This document shows, in pieces, positions 33,162 through 46,630 of a stretch of DNA of 64,000 nucleotides. A model generated the notes under the pieces. That model made no database searches, was not told the DNA's origin, and was given only the letters and a program-made list of their open reading frames with translations. Within the stretch, counting starts at the first letter, position 1. Each line of letters begins with the position of its first letter. The position numbers and the translations under genes are program-made. Source of the stretch: Lingula anatina (lineage: Eukaryota > Brachiopoda > Lingulata > Lingulida > Lingulidae); assembly GCF_001039355.2 (NCBI RefSeq), contig NW_019773881.1:261784-325783 (forward strand). The letters are read 5' to 3'.

Positions 33162-33620
33162 GAAGAAGAAGACAATCAAAAAGGAAAGACACGTTTGCAA
33201 ATGATAATAGATATTTAAACATTGTGAAAAAAGTCCTATTCCATGCTTCAGATATTTTGTCTATCACCCTCAAGAAAGTTATTATTTGAAATATCAGCCA
33301 ATAATGCGTTGTGCATGACAACACACTGCTTCTGCAACTTGTACAACTATTACTACTACTACTACATGTACTACTGCTAGTGCTACAGCTACTGCCGCTG
33401 CTGCTACCACTACTGCTACAGCTGCTTCTGCTGCTAGTACAATTACTGTACTTACCATCATTTTACCCGCGTCATTTTCACCTCCGACCCGAATAACCAC
33501 CCCGCTTCGGCTCTCTGGGCCGCTAGTTTTTAAAGAAACTATACCGCCCTTGGCATCGCCCACCGTAGCCGCACTACCTTGACTTGGTACAGACATGCCA
33601 CTGCTGCCTTTGGGCTCCAT
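25163..33620 (-). CDS. Acidic ankyrin-repeat protein, five coding exons
   Basis: Minus-strand exons 33620-33456, 29053-28778, 27578-27492, 27262-27158, 26347-25163; all are phase 0, total 605 residues. An in-frame TGA two codons before the ATG supports the start. Residues 1-55 are Gly/Ser-rich. Residues 56-147 are basic (RIPKLHPKAKHRKK) then very acidic (EEGEEEEDEEDLEPEE). Residues 148-211 form two ankyrin-type units (ALYKAVCEGDIDEVEILLD; LLVAAIRHGKEEMAEFLLDN). Next comes a conserved-looking linker (CRQMAYDAGMHDLVELIDYM), the remnant of a further helix pair, and then a long disordered Ser/Lys/Arg-rich tail to residue 605. Ankyrin units bind proteins; the charged regions suggest a nuclear or scaffold role, but I cannot assign a family. 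Confidence 0.82.
27648..27722. repeat. (GT)n(GA)n compound microsatellite
   Basis: GT dinucleotides pass directly into GA dinucleotides, in the ankyrin gene intron next to exon 3. Confidence 0.95.
28506..28539. repeat. (CT)n microsatellite
   Basis: CT repeat in the intron between ankyrin gene exons 2 and 3. Confidence 0.95.
31482..31503. repeat. Poly-G tract
   Basis: 22 G in a row on the plus strand (C on the transcribed gene's sense strand). Confidence 0.95.
31601..31817. mobile_element. MITE-like element, copy 2
   Basis: Second copy of the element at 21478-21695, same orientation. The shared core includes CTCCCTGGGGGTTCACGCTA and GTAGGCGGGACGGACATTTA. Differences are scattered single bases plus a 3-base change in the left palindrome. 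It lies in the first coding intron of the ankyrin gene. Confidence 0.75.
32086..32171. repeat. (CT)n(CA)n compound microsatellite
   Basis: About 44 bases of CT followed by about 42 bases of CA. Confidence 0.95.
33126..33155. repeat. (GA)n microsatellite
   Basis: GA repeat followed by GAAGAA units, in the ankyrin gene intron. Confidence 0.9.
33340..33440. repeat. Degenerate (CTA/CTG)n trinucleotide tract
   Basis: Mixed CTA, CTG and TAC triplets directly past the donor of the ankyrin gene's first coding exon (exon ends 33456). Both strands read as low-complexity peptides by chance. Confidence 0.8.
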
Positions 33621-35069
33621 CTTTCAATTCATAATTCCACAGATGGAAGTCCTATATTTGCAGGCTACAGTTTGGCGCTGCAAGATAAAAGTAACCATAT
33701 ATAAATTATGTAAGATAGGCAGTTACTGTTTTGTGGCTGTGCTTTTGATTACATTGTCAAGCCATTCATATCCCCGTTATTGTCCTTAGTTTTTAGTCTC
33801 GAAAAAAAGAAAGAAAAGAAGAAAATGCTTTTACTGTAATGACTTTATTGATCTAGCGACAGGCCGCATTCATATCTCATTCAACAAAGATGTTACAGTC
33901 CTAAAATTTCAACCAGCAAGTGCTTGATTGCAACCCTCCAATACCGTGTCTTCTCATGCTAGACTGAGCTCGAGGATCGTAAAAGGATTGCAAAATGGAC
34001 GTTCTAATTAAGCATCCAAATACTTAATATAGTACTTCCACTAAGTTTGTTAAAACGGAACTAAACACGGCTTCTGGCAAACACGCAGGATTGGAAACAA
34101 GTCAGCCACAGCTCAGTGCTCGCGGATGTCATGAATATTAACTGTTTGAGAAAGCGAATAAAACCATACTTCTCTGCACATAAATGGATATTCAAATCAA
34201 ATAAAAGCATTGAAAAACTGGTGCATTAAATTGAAATTGTTCATTTGATCTCGTTCCATTTGATGCTCTGTTTTTCCGTATCTGAGGCAACCGAGTCAGT
34301 CGAATAACCACAGTATGTGATTGTTTTTTGTTATTTTTTTACTTTCTCTCCGTACACTAGAAATTTGATACAGCCCCACGATTACAATTTCAGCCACACC
34401 GTCAATCTAGAACCGAGACATGTTGTAAAAGATGTCCAGTGCTGTCAGTCTTCCCTTCAAAACTTGACAGTTTTAAAATATAACAACGTTGTCAAGCAGC
34501 TCTTTATATTTCAGGCCGTAGTTCATTGTCGCTCTACGATGGTCATATTTTCTTTTAAAAACTGCACGCTATACCAAACGGTACCTATTTATCTTTTGCG
34601 GAAGTAATTCAGAGCATCCCGTACAGAATTGAGGCAGAATCTACTAAGCTTAGTCGTAGGAAATCAAGGGGTAATTGTCACATTCAACAACCCTGTTATC
34701 AAAGCTACGATAATTTGAGCAAACCCTTATGTGAAGTGAAGGCCTATTTTTGGTCGCGTCGTTGTTTCCATGCCAACTAACAACCTAGTAATATGTTGAG
34801 CTGAACTGTGGCATTTCTACCGAATTTGACATTTTACAAACTACCAAATACTCTGGGTTGCTAGAAACAAACCCTGGTATTCCGCAATCCAAATCCAGTC
34901 CATGAAGACTGAACCATTATCCAGATTATTTATGACAAAACAATTAATCTATCTTTAATATACTAAAATGAGCTTCAGTTGAGTAGCGAGGAATCAAAAA
35001 ACGTCTTCAATTAAATTCAGTACATTTTCTTTGATTACAAACCGTGAACTCGAAAACAAACGCCCTTAC

Positions 35070-35084
35070 CTCTTTTTCGCCTTC
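35070..35084 (-). other. Possible 15-nt microexon
   Basis: On the minus strand tttgtgttttag|GAAGGCGAAAAAGAG|gtaagggcg has a good acceptor and a strong donor around 15 bases (would read EGEKE). It lies between the putative 5' region at about 36.2 kb and the first coding exon at 33620 of the ankyrin gene. Because an in-frame stop precedes that ATG, it would be untranslated if used. Confidence 0.3.
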
Positions 35085-35510
35085 CTAAAACACAAAATGA
35101 ACTGAACAGTTAGTTATTTGCCTGTGGCGAAGTTCAACGCGTCCTATTCGACGACTGTGACCCTTATCTCACAGATGTACGTAATACCTTTCGGGGGTTG
35201 TTGAGCTTACTTGATTAAACAAGAATTAATCTCATTGCATCTTAGATACGGACAGGTAACTCAGATAAAAGGCTAGTCAAGGGATTACGATCATAGCCTG
35301 CTCAGCGTTCAGCATGATGTTATTAAAACAATGCGATCAGAAACAATCGTTTGATATAATTTTTGTGCATGCTGCATCGTTTTTTTTTTTTTTTTTTTTT
35401 GGAGTTTTCGTTGCAGAAAAGACAACTTTAAGACAACATGTTCGTTTAACTTTATATGAGAGTTGAAATTTTTATAGTATGTTGTGTAAATGAACACATT
35501 TGATTGCCTC

Positions 35511-35514
<4 letters not shown>

Positions 35515-35546
<32 letters not shown>

Positions 35547-35611
35547 AGAGAGAATGGCAGCAAATTATATTAGAAAATCAGAGAGAGAGAAAGAGCGAGA
35601 GAGAAAGAGAG
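35515..35611. repeat. (GA)n tracts
   Basis: Two GA-rich blocks (about 35515-35550 and 35580-35611) with interruptions. Confidence 0.85.
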
Positions 35612-36164
35612 GTTATAACCACTTCTCTTTAATCGTGAATTCACTGTCACTGCCACACTAACAGCCGATAACTCTCCACACTATCTTAGAATTATAATCC
35701 AAATATTGATAAACGACTGTTTATAGGTAGCAACACTGGATTTTCACTGGCGACTAAAATCATCTCCCACATTTGCAGAAGTAATTGATTTTGCTCTTGC
35801 CTGATACTGCATTAGTCTGTCGTTCAATATTCATCCCAACAATTGTTTGAGTTTTAAGACGCATAAAATGAGGTGACAAAAAAGTAGAATGACATCACAT
35901 GATTTTACCGGTCTTCTACGTTGAATTGGTTGTTCAAATTATTTTGATCAACGTCTTTGTTCACGAAAAAGTGTTTTAATCTGATTTTTATCAGAACTTA
36001 TTATTCAGGTGATCTATTAGTTTTTCAAACATGATAAACTAAAACTCAAACTTTGAGATAATACAGAGCAAAGAACAAGGAATTGCGCAACCATATTAAG
36101 TAGCAGACACTACCCTTTTGATGACAATTTCAAATATTAAGCTAAATGAATAAAATATATCTTA

Positions 36165-36560
36165 CCTTATTTTAAAGAATTTTTCCATTATCGTCAGCGC
36201 GTTGAGGATAATCTACAAATTCGTTCTCCGGTGTTTCTGGTAAACGCAAGCTGTGACAACGTCAAACAGTGAGGCGACTAGGGTTCCCTCTAGACAAACA
36301 CTATAAGCCTTGGGCCACCTTGACGCACATTGCAACAGTCAACACACCGCGGTCGTTTTCTCGAGCACACATCGTCCGCAAACATTAAACTAAGATGCCG
36401 CTCTTTGCGGCGTTGAAAAGTTAGTGTAACAGTTCAGCGTTCATTGGCGAGAGAAAACAGACGTCTATTTGCCCTGGAAGACGCAGTCGCCATGTTACTG
36501 TCGAGCTATGTCAACAGAGCACTGTGTATGCTTATCCCACGAGGCGTGTATGAGACAGCA
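36165..36560 (-). promoter_or_regulatory. Putative CpG-rich promoter and 5' non-coding exon of the ankyrin gene
   Basis: This stretch has many CpG (around 36345-36500) in otherwise CpG-poor surroundings. On the minus strand it ends in a consensus donor (AAAATAAG|gtaagat, about 36164-36171). Position and strand suit a non-coding first exon for the gene whose first coding exon is at 33620. Transcript support is lacking. Confidence 0.35.
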
Positions 36561-36897
36561 CATTAGAGCCACAAAATCAATGGCACTCCTGCGATTTAAA
36601 AGACGCTGCTTATGCACACCAATTTAAAGTTGACTTTTTTATTGCAATATCTTTTCCAGCACCAGGCATGCATGAAAGTATCGATAAATGCTTTAATACA
36701 AGATGCCAATATTTTCTATTGCCTTCGGCTTGAGCATTATTATGACGGGGTTGAGAGTCTGCTAAAAAGGATAAACCGTTTAAAAGCCACTCAAGATTCA
36801 TGTTCGTGGACGCAAATTGTAAACATTTGCAAATGACATAATATTTGACTAAAATCACGTGTTTGATTGAGCCAAATATACATAAGGGCATGGGTTT

Positions 36898-36911
36898 CGG
36901 GGGGGGGGGGG
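36898..36911. repeat. Poly-G tract
   Basis: Run of about 13 G in non-coding DNA. Confidence 0.85.
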
Positions 36912-37290
36912 TTATTATAAGTAAACAAATATCACTGAATGGTCATTTTAATGGATTTTTTTATTTTACCATTGACTCGCTAGAGTGAGAGGCGCAGAAA
37001 GTTTCATAACTGTTAGGCAATTCATTTATATGTCCGACGGGACCTAACATAATTGCCCAAATGAGCGTGCATTTTTAATTGGACGTTCAATAATCTGCCA
37101 CCCCGTAGAAAGGACCTTGTTTCTCACTCAATACGCACCCAATAGCTGTGTGTACGAGGACAGGTAAAACAATTTAAGTTAGACGTCAAGAGGTGTCACG
37201 TGGTTACGAGAGGGAATAAATTATGTACTGTTCTTTTTCAATTTGATTTTCATTTATTTGTTTATTTTTCTCAGACTCGAGCACAGTGAA

Positions 37291-37311
37291 GAGAGAGAGA
37301 GAGAGAGAGAA
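37291..37311. repeat. (GA)n microsatellite
   Basis: Short GA array in intergenic DNA between the ankyrin and RSBN1 genes. Confidence 0.85.
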
Positions 37312-37847
37312 AGATGGGGAAAAACAAAGACGGGCTGAATGTACAAATAATGATAATTTATAAAATATCTAGAGAATAAGCAGTATTTTACACCACAATA
37401 TCTATTTCCCGTGTAACTCACTTACGCCAGGGAAGTCAATGGAGTGCACTAGAAGCAAAAGCCGACTCAAAATTGCATTAGTTGCGCTGTGCAAGTTGCA
37501 ACTGCTGCCATTCCTTCATGTTATTTAAAATATATAAACACAACAATCCAAGTGAATGGAGTGCTTTAGTGAAGCAGTAACTGAAGGTGCACGCATTTTC
37601 CCTCCCAATCTACAAGCATGAATGAATAATAGAGTAGTTATGCAAGTATCAGAGATGCTGTAAACCGCAGTCGGCTAAATTAATGTAAATATTATCGACT
37701 TCAAAATACAAGGAACGTGCAGCAGAGATAAATTGCCAACCTTAGTTTTCTTAAAGACTACATATGTTCTAATAAGAAAAACCATCATTTAGAAAACTAC
37801 ATCCGTTTATTCAAAAATCTTCTACATCAGTCTTTGTAGAAACAATA

Positions 37848-37851
<4 letters not shown>

Positions 37852-37883
<32 letters not shown>
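37852..37883. repeat. (AT)n microsatellite
   Basis: AT dinucleotide array in intergenic DNA. Confidence 0.9.
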
Positions 37884-37887
<4 letters not shown>

Positions 37888-40277
37888 GACATGAAAGTAT
37901 TGACCATGGAAATTGCACACTACGACGCACTATATTCACAGCGTAGAAGCATAGTAAACGGTTTCTGCAGATATGTACAGCTGAATTCCGAACAAAATCA
38001 AACATTTCTACCATCTTAGGAGAACAATTAAACAACATGCAATTAAAAACCTGATGAACTGGGAATTTACCATCTGTTTTTGTCTGGTCTGGCCTTACAC
38101 AAGCTACGTAATTGGATTTTAGAAGGGTTGAACTCGAGTTTAGGAATCCTCAGCTTAAAGCCCGACGGCCTGTGAAATTGGTTTTAAACAATAGTTCAGC
38201 TCAACATTCACTGCCAAATTTGATTACAGAACAACGGATTACTTCTTCAAAATTGCCTTTTTGTAACTGCTTCCCAACCTATGTTTTGCATAAAGTTTGC
38301 CTGTCATCACATTAAAACCAATGATCCTTGCTGTCTCGGGTCTGCTTTCTAGTGGAGTCTCATTCCCCCTCCCCTCTCGTAATTTCTACCTGCCCATGTG
38401 TGACCCAAAACTAGGCTTAGAAGTAGATTGCACCCTACAAACTATAACATTTCAAAAGATTATGTAGAAAGAGCCTTACTATATGGCCGATGAACATCTT
38501 AAATAAAGCAGCACATATATGTGCCACATACACGTGTTGAAGGACTGACAGATACCCACATAAGGGGGCTATACACATGGTTCATTTACAAATATATACA
38601 AATATAAATCTTTTACTACAGTCTTTATACGATACTGCAAAACATTATTGAAAATAAAAAACTCTAACAAAAATTCCACATCGGCAGCTGATGTATAAGT
38701 TAGACATTTAGGACAAGAACTTGGAAAAATGGGAATACACTAACAAAAAGCACAGATTGCTTGGAATCTGTTCTACTCCATGTAACTAGGCAGTACTAAG
38801 AAATAGCTGCCCATCAAATAAAAAACTGATGAAACAAATGGACTTTTCAAGTGATTTATCCAGATCAGCATTTGCCTCTCTCAAGTCACTTCATAAAAAT
38901 ACATTCAAGTCATGCATAAAAATACCGAAAAATGGTTTTTCCTCAAAAGGGCAAGTCTACAGGTCTTACATACTTCAGTATTACAATGCTGCTTATCTCT
39001 GTCACTTTCACTTTCTATTTTCCAATAGATACTAATGTTCTTGATACTAATTTTGATTTCACCGGCAAAGTTATATACAATCTTTTCTCACCATTTTGCA
39101 ACTGCACATTTCATAATACAAACAGTGCAATTCAACTGGTAAGGCCACCATTTGTAAATGGACTAATCTTTTTATAGAGAACAAGAAAAGAAAAATATAT
39201 ACAGATTTATAGAAATCACTGCAAGTACAAAGAGCTTGCAAACATACAGTTACAAAGTTTTAAATTATCCTTTCAACTGGACAACTATAAATTACTATCA
39301 TAATAATAACATGAAGGTGCTATAAAAAACTTATGCAAATTTAAGTCTATTTCTTCATAAGTACTATATGACAAAAGTTACACAAAGTCATGGCACAAAT
39401 ATGACTTACACTGAAAAGCTTGAAATATCCACTGGAGCTGAACAACTGGACTTGGGCTTATATAATGAGGGTGTCTGCCTCACCAAGTGTGCATTAAATT
39501 AAAATATCTCACAATAATTGGGTCTGCTCACTATATCTCCATTTTCTGACTTCGAGGTAAATCTAGCACAACGGGTTGAAAGCCAGCCCTTGATTTAAAG
39601 CTTAGTTTCTACTAAACACAATTAACACGCTCGGCCTGGTGAACCACAATAAAAATTTAACTTGGAAGTATGTATTGCCAGATTAGAGCACAATTGCAAT
39701 ATACTACAATACTCTCTTTGCATGGTTGAATTTTCTCATTAATAAGCACATCATGTGGAGGTTGCCCAAATTTGCTGTTCACAGCAGATACGAGATTCAT
39801 TTGCCTAAAAATTAAGGATGAGCTTACATCTTACTTATTTAAACAAATTTCTAAAAAAGCCAACTAAACTTTTAAGTTTATACAGAAAACCATAAAGTTG
39901 CATATTGACTTATTCTTTCCCATAGAAACAAAAAATCTCAATTTGACTGCTGGCTGAGAATATTTAGAGCTAGTTTCTATTTAATTGAGACGATTTTCTG
40001 ACCTTGACCCCACCCTTCAATCATGTCCTTGACACATATTTAGACAAGTTGCTGCCATGGTGGAGATAACGATGAAAACAATGGAGTAATAAGAAAATAC
40101 ATCCATACAAAAACAAAATTCTTATCTTTATATGTTTAAAAGAAAACAGATCCTTCTGGTTCTGACCTAAACCATTCCACGATGTATTTCCTGAATAAAT
40201 ATTATGAAAATGTAGTTCCTATACAAAAAAGTTGGCTTTTGACCCTGAATAAGCAGTCTCTCCAAACTTACTGACTG
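37884..40277. other. 3' flank of RSBN1
   Basis: AT-rich sequence after the RSBN1 stop (reading minus), probably including a long 3' UTR. No other exon is seen. Confidence 0.5.
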
Positions 40278-43200
40278 CTACGTTGTCTCCATTTTCACCT
40301 CTGTAACACTGTTACTGTCACCACTGCTGCTGCCAACACTGTCTTTGACACCCTTCTCAGCTTTAACATCACATGTTGCGGAATTATCACCCGTGGTTGT
40401 TTTTTCCTTGGTTTCACTTTCACTTTTGTTTGCGTCACTGTTATCGTCTTCATGTTCAGACTCTGGTGGGTAGTAAGACTTTAGGCGAAGATGCCAGGCG
40501 ATGCTGGTCACAGCAGTGACGGTGCGAAACTGGTGGATGACATTGCGCGGGATGAAGTAGATGTCGTTATCACGTAGCTGAATGCGTGCATATTTAATGC
40601 CTTCTCGCCGCATTAGATTTAGCTTTGCATCTTCCACCCACGAAACACACTGAAATAAAAAGAATATTAATACATAATCATTGTATGTTATCCATTATAT
40701 ATGGGTGAAAGTTGTAAAAAATGAAAATCCCCAAAACGTAGCTTGCAATTTATTGCATTAAGACCATATGGAAAAAAAAATGATGACTTAAAATCCTAAA
40801 ATCAGACATAATCCTGAAAACTTTCAACCATGATTACATGATATATGTACACAAATTTTAGACAGGCAGTTTTATTGGTTAACTTTTTTAAAGTGAAATG
40901 TTGGATTAATTAAAAACGTTTACTGTACCTGTGACATGGGCGGTTCATGGAGGTCAAGCTGCATCATTTCTGTCACCTGGGCAAAATTGGCTGCCTCAAA
41001 ACAGATCACATCCTTTGTTATACGGTCTCCTGCAGGCCTGGGGGTAATGAGAACACATTTCCATTTATTTTACCAGTATTATACTGCATTCAAACGAATA
41101 CTACTTAAAAAAAAAAAAAAGAAAAAAAAAAAGGATGCATACTTCATCACCCACATGCTCCAAAGTACCCTAAAACCTCAGAGGCAAGGTCAAGGTTATT
41201 ATTATTTTTTTTCTTTGAAAGAGAAAGCAATTTTTTCTGTCGGATTACACTGATGCAGGGTTCATACAGATGATTTGAAATGAAATTCAAGGACTTTTCA
41301 AGGACTTTCCAGGGTCATATATTCAAAATTCAAGGACTAATTTACAATCAGAAAAGATTTCAATTTTCAGACAACTGATAAAATCATCAATATCAACACT
41401 TCTAGGGGACAACTTACTTTTGACCGCAGTGGACAGCCTTGAGTACCCCCACGGCTGCAGTGGTAGCCCGGTCAAACCCGTGACCCACATGGTCAGCGTG
41501 ACACATGGTGCGGTCCTCTATCAGGGTCTCTCTGGGCTCAGACACCCTGGGGAGCAAGGCTAAATTCTTCAGTTCATTCATGCCCCTACAATAGAAATCA
41601 GCATTATTAAAATAAATTATATTCCTCTATTAGGTTCTCTCTGGGCTCTGACACCCTGGGAAGCAGGGCTAAGTTCTTCAGCTCATTCATACCCCTACAA
41701 AAGAAATCAGCAGCATAAAAACAAGCTTAAAATTAGGTCTGCCTTACACCATAATATATATGATATATTCAGCAAAGCTAGTTTTTTTAGAGCTCTCATT
41801 CCACCAAGGCATAGTTTTTTTGTTTTTTTTTTTTTGCATTAGTCTGAATCTAATACTCATCTTCATTAATTCAATGTGGGGAACATGCACTCATTGTATG
41901 TAGTAATGTCATCTTAATTGCATAACTATGTTCTCTTAATCTGAACAACAGTGTAATTTACAATTTGGGAAGGAGTTTTCAAAGGCTCTAATACAGATCC
42001 CATTTTATTTTCATCCCTAGTCTTTTGCATGATCTTGTACTTAAACATCATTTTGCAAAGAAACGTAGTTAAATTTACAAAAACATGACACATTTTCATC
42101 ATATATTGCACATTAAGTACATTAAATTTCAATTTTTTCTTTGGCAACTAACTCCATAACTTTAACCAAATATTTACTTGTACTATGGAACACAGAAATC
42201 AGTACCTTTTCCTCTTGAAAGGAGACTTGGGCATATCAGCACTGGGCACCATCTGCTCACCAGGGCGCGCCCACAAGATAGGCCCATCATTGCTACGATT
42301 CCTTGGCAGCCCGTGGACTACAGACAGGTCACCCCAGGGCATGCTCTTCCTCAGGAATGGGTTGTGTTCCAGCATGTCGAGGAAATCAGGGAAATAATCT
42401 CCGGCTTCTTCTGTCACCGTGCCCACAAGGCTGAGCTGGAGGAGAGAGCCGGAGCGGAAAGTCCCATACGAGTACGACTGGCGTACTTTTTCAACGAACG
42501 ACTCCATCGTCGTGGTCTCGATGTCCGACTTTCCAAGTATTCCTGCTTTGACCACTAGCTGCGGGTAGAGGAAGGCAAAATGCTCCAGCAGATCGGGAAG
42601 GTACGAGGCAGCTCTATGAACGATAGCCATCACATACTTGGCTGTCCCGTATGGTTCCTCACCATAGGCTTCTGTGAAAAACTCCTGTGCGAATTCCTCA
42701 CTCTGTTCTGCTGTTAAACAGTCCAGCTCCTCTTGGTAACAATGAATGACTTTAGCGCCCCCATTGGTGTGAACCTCCACATGCATAAGGTGACCATATT
42801 TATACTTCGACGAGAGATCAGATTTCTTTATAACTATGTCAACGTCTCTAAAAGTATCTGGTTGAGATGCAATTTTGCTGTCTGAAAGTTCCAGTAATTT
42901 AGCCTGGTAAGACGCTCTTATGGCATCAAGCTGCATTTTGCTAGCAGTCCTTTGCAGCCCACCACTGTCCTTATTATTGGATTTTGGCGTCTTTTGATGA
43001 TGGTCCTTCTTGGAATCACTACTGATAGCACTGCCACCTTTTGATAATGAATGGTCCTTTTCTGACTTTGCCCCACCACTGTGTTTGGTTTTATCGGGTT
43101 TCTTTGTACTACTGGTTACTGAAGAAGAGCTGCCACTTTTGTGAGATTTTTCTGGGGTTGTGTGTTCAACTTTCCGTATCTTATGAGGACTGCTGTCGCT

Positions 43201-46200
43201 GCCTTTGACTGTCTTGTCTAGTGGGCGCTTCAAAGCAACTTTCTCCTCCATCTGCGACCCATCCCTGCTTTGGGATTTAGTCAGATCTTTGTCTCCAACC
43301 TTTTTAACCCTATGCTCACTGTCCTTGTTAACCCTATGCTGGCCATCTTTGCTGACCCCTTGTCCATCGTCCTTCTTAATTCCATGACCACCATCTTTGT
43401 TGACCTTATGCGACTGGTCTTTGTTTTGTGAAACTTTTACTGCATTGCTGTCCTTCTTAGAAGTCAATGGTACAGTTTTAGTTTTATCTTTTTCTATCTT
43501 GACTGTCTGTAATTGATGGGAAGACGCATCCTTCTCTTTAACAACTGAAGAGTCCACTGGTTGATGCTTTTCAGGTTTAGAGCCCGAGCCAGCCGTTTTG
43601 TCTCTTTGGTGTGCTGAATCAGTTTTACTTTTTTCCTTCTTTTTCTCTTTGTTAACACTATGATGGCTTGAATTACTATGACTAGATGAGTTACTTTTGC
43701 TGGGGCTAGATTTTGCAATCATTTTGTCCCCAGTGAAAAGTTTACCTGACTTACTGCTAGATGTATGAGATTTAGACTTGCAGTCTGATGATGATGATAT
43801 GGTTTCTCCTTTAGAGGCAACTTTTAAAGTCTCAGTACTTTTTGCACCTTTTTCTTCCCTGATTGTCAGTTTCTTTGCCAAGTCTGAACTTTTTGACACT
43901 TCTGTATTATTTGCCTTCTTTGCTGATTCTGTGCTATTAGATCTCTTCACTGTGTGAGAAGTTTTATTCGCACTTGTATGAGATGAATTTAAACTATGAT
44001 CCGTACCCTTCCCAGAACTCTGTGTAATTTTCCCAGAAGGCTCACCATGTGATTTCGATTGTCCATTACCACTCTTGCCCTCTTTATGTGTCAAAGAGGG
44101 CATCTTCCCAGCTGCCTTTTCACTACCCTCTGTCGATTTCTTAATGTCAGTCTGACTTGTCTTGACCTTATGACTGTCTTTATGGCCTGTCTTGACAATA
44201 ACTGGTGTCTGAGAGATGACATTAGGGTCTGTCTTGACTATTTTTTTGCTGGGGGTCTTATCCAATTTGACCTTGGGCTCAATCAGATCAAATGCATTCG
44301 ATATTTTATCTACAACCGTCTCAGTGCTGCCAGAGACTTGAAGACTTTCAGCCACACCAGGTGTCACCACTGGTGCTGTGGCTGCAACGGTGCTTCCCCC
44401 TGGTGATTCCTCAGAGTTCCTCTCCCTCTTTTCCTTGTGGTGCTTATGATGGTGGTGCCGTTTCTCCTTGGCCTTGTGTTTATGTTTGTGAGATTTATGT
44501 TCCTTGTGGTGTTTCTTCTTGTGAGATTTCTCCCTGGGGGCTGTGGTGTTCTCATCATGTGGCGACGACTCGGAGGTCTTTATGGAACAGGTCTCTGACA
44601 CAGGGTCTGAAATGAAATAATAATAGATATCTTATTCAATATTATAAAAGTTTGTTGAAATGTTAATAAAAATATCTATATTTTATTTTTTGTGTTAGCA
44701 AATCTAATTATAATAGTTTGAAATGATCATTTCTGTAAGGGTAATTGGATTTTTAAGCAATCTCTCAATGAAGAATAAAATCTCCCATCTTTTAACAAAA
44801 ACTGTCTCCATATAGTACAATCATTGGAATTTTAATGTGTTCACTTATAAATTGTTACCCACTAATTATAAGTTATGCTCACTCTCACAACTGAAGTACT
44901 GGCTTATAATAGGCAAGTCCCTTAAATGATGGCTTACTTTCAACAAAGAAAGTACACATTTTAGGTTTTATCTAGGATTGACCGAAGTACTATTCAAATT
45001 CTTTTTCCTATAAAATGTGTAATCACTGATAAAGCTTTTTCTTATCGATTTATCTGTTATCGTTATATTTTATAGAAACAGAAGATATGGACCTCACTGA
45101 GAGGAAACACTTCACCTTAGCATATTTTATGTAAAACAATCTCTACGGTTTACTATAAATGGTAACTGAAAAATTCTCCCACTCTGATCTGTCCATTCAT
45201 TCATTCATTATAGCATTTCTTTTGCTAACATACACAACCTAACTTCCACTTATAGCCATAGCACTGGTGGAAAATATGTGACTTCATGTTTCATCTAAGT
45301 GTTCAACATAGAATAGTGATCAAACAGCAAATACTAATGGCAAGTGTACTGAAAAATGCCAACTTCTCACCACAAACCAGTTATTCCAGGGTCAAACTAC
45401 TAAATGTTCAAAATACACGAAGAACAAAACAATAGAGGAAACCCTCTGAGTGTTCGTTACCTGTGCCTCACACCTCAACATCACTCTACTTCATACAAAC
45501 ACAAACCTAACAATTCAAGAGGATTTTTACTAGATTTTGGACTTTCTAAGTCTGATTTCAAGTGGGGTAACTTTCATGTAAGCAAATTAAGGACCCTCAT
45601 CAGTTGTGCAAATCAGAACTTTGCCATGCCTAGCTATACTTAATCCAGTAAGACTGTACTTTCAGCCTGTAAGTTAGGATTTTTTAAAATCCAGCCTGTA
45701 AATATGGAAAATACATGGTTTTATGCCTTTGTAAAAACTAAATAACTGGTGTCAGCTTCATTCTTGTATCAGAAAGCATCAAACATAAATCAACTAAGAT
45801 TATGCAAAATACCAGGAAGCAAATAAAACATCCCATGCGTGTATCTTAACAGTAACAGAAAAATATTACAACTTCTCTTGCTGAGTCAGAGTCATAAAAG
45901 TTGCCTGTTTTCCCCCAATAACAATTGACCCTAATAAACGGCCCTCATGACCTCTGACCAATTATACGCAACTGGAGGTTTTCACGCATCTTTTCAAACA
46001 TCTACTACCATACCTGCTGTGGCAAAGAGTTTTTACTGGTCTAACCTCGCTCAGGTTTTTCTCAGCCATTTCCTGCTCTGATATAAAACTGAGGGACTAT
46101 GTGATGTCGGACACTCAAAAGCCTCGTTTTCCACACATACTCAGCGAAGGCCAAGGTAATATCAGGCAGGGGAAAAGTGAGCTTTGTCATGTACTCAGCC

Positions 46201-46599
46201 CTCCACATATCTAATACACAGTGAGGTATACAGGCTTATGTTACTAGCAGCAGACAGGCAAAAAATGACTACTGCCAAGTTTGAAGTCATGTTACAGATA
46301 ATTTACAGGGTTAAGACATTAAAGATAACAACTGACCTCCTAGCTAGTGCACTTCTGATAACAAGTTAAGAAATTACATTTACTATAAAGAACTATTTAA
46401 ACAAACATACCATACACACACCTTACATAAAGCCTTTCAAGTCCAGATACTCAGCTATGTTAACATCTATCAATAAGACTACCATGTTGCCGAGGAGTTA
46501 CCAAGGTAAAAATTAGCCTTATAATTTTTTATTCAAATTCAATTAGACAGTTTAGATTCTTAAATGGCTAGGATAAGATTGTCTATTGACTAAATTTAT

Positions 46600-46630
<31 letters not shown>

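Larger units (their letters stand above)
29054..33455. other. Large first coding intron of the ankyrin gene
   Basis: A 4.4-kb intron with a MITE-like copy, a G-run and compound microsatellites. No other exon is supported on either strand. Confidence 0.6.

Noticed and set aside
41276-41340. Repeated CAAGGACTTT motif in an RSBN1 intron
   Set aside because: It resembles a common repeat core, but no boundaries or second copy could be shown in this window.
42178-42558. 126-codon plus-strand ORF
   Set aside because: It is antisense to the conserved RSBN1 exon 3.
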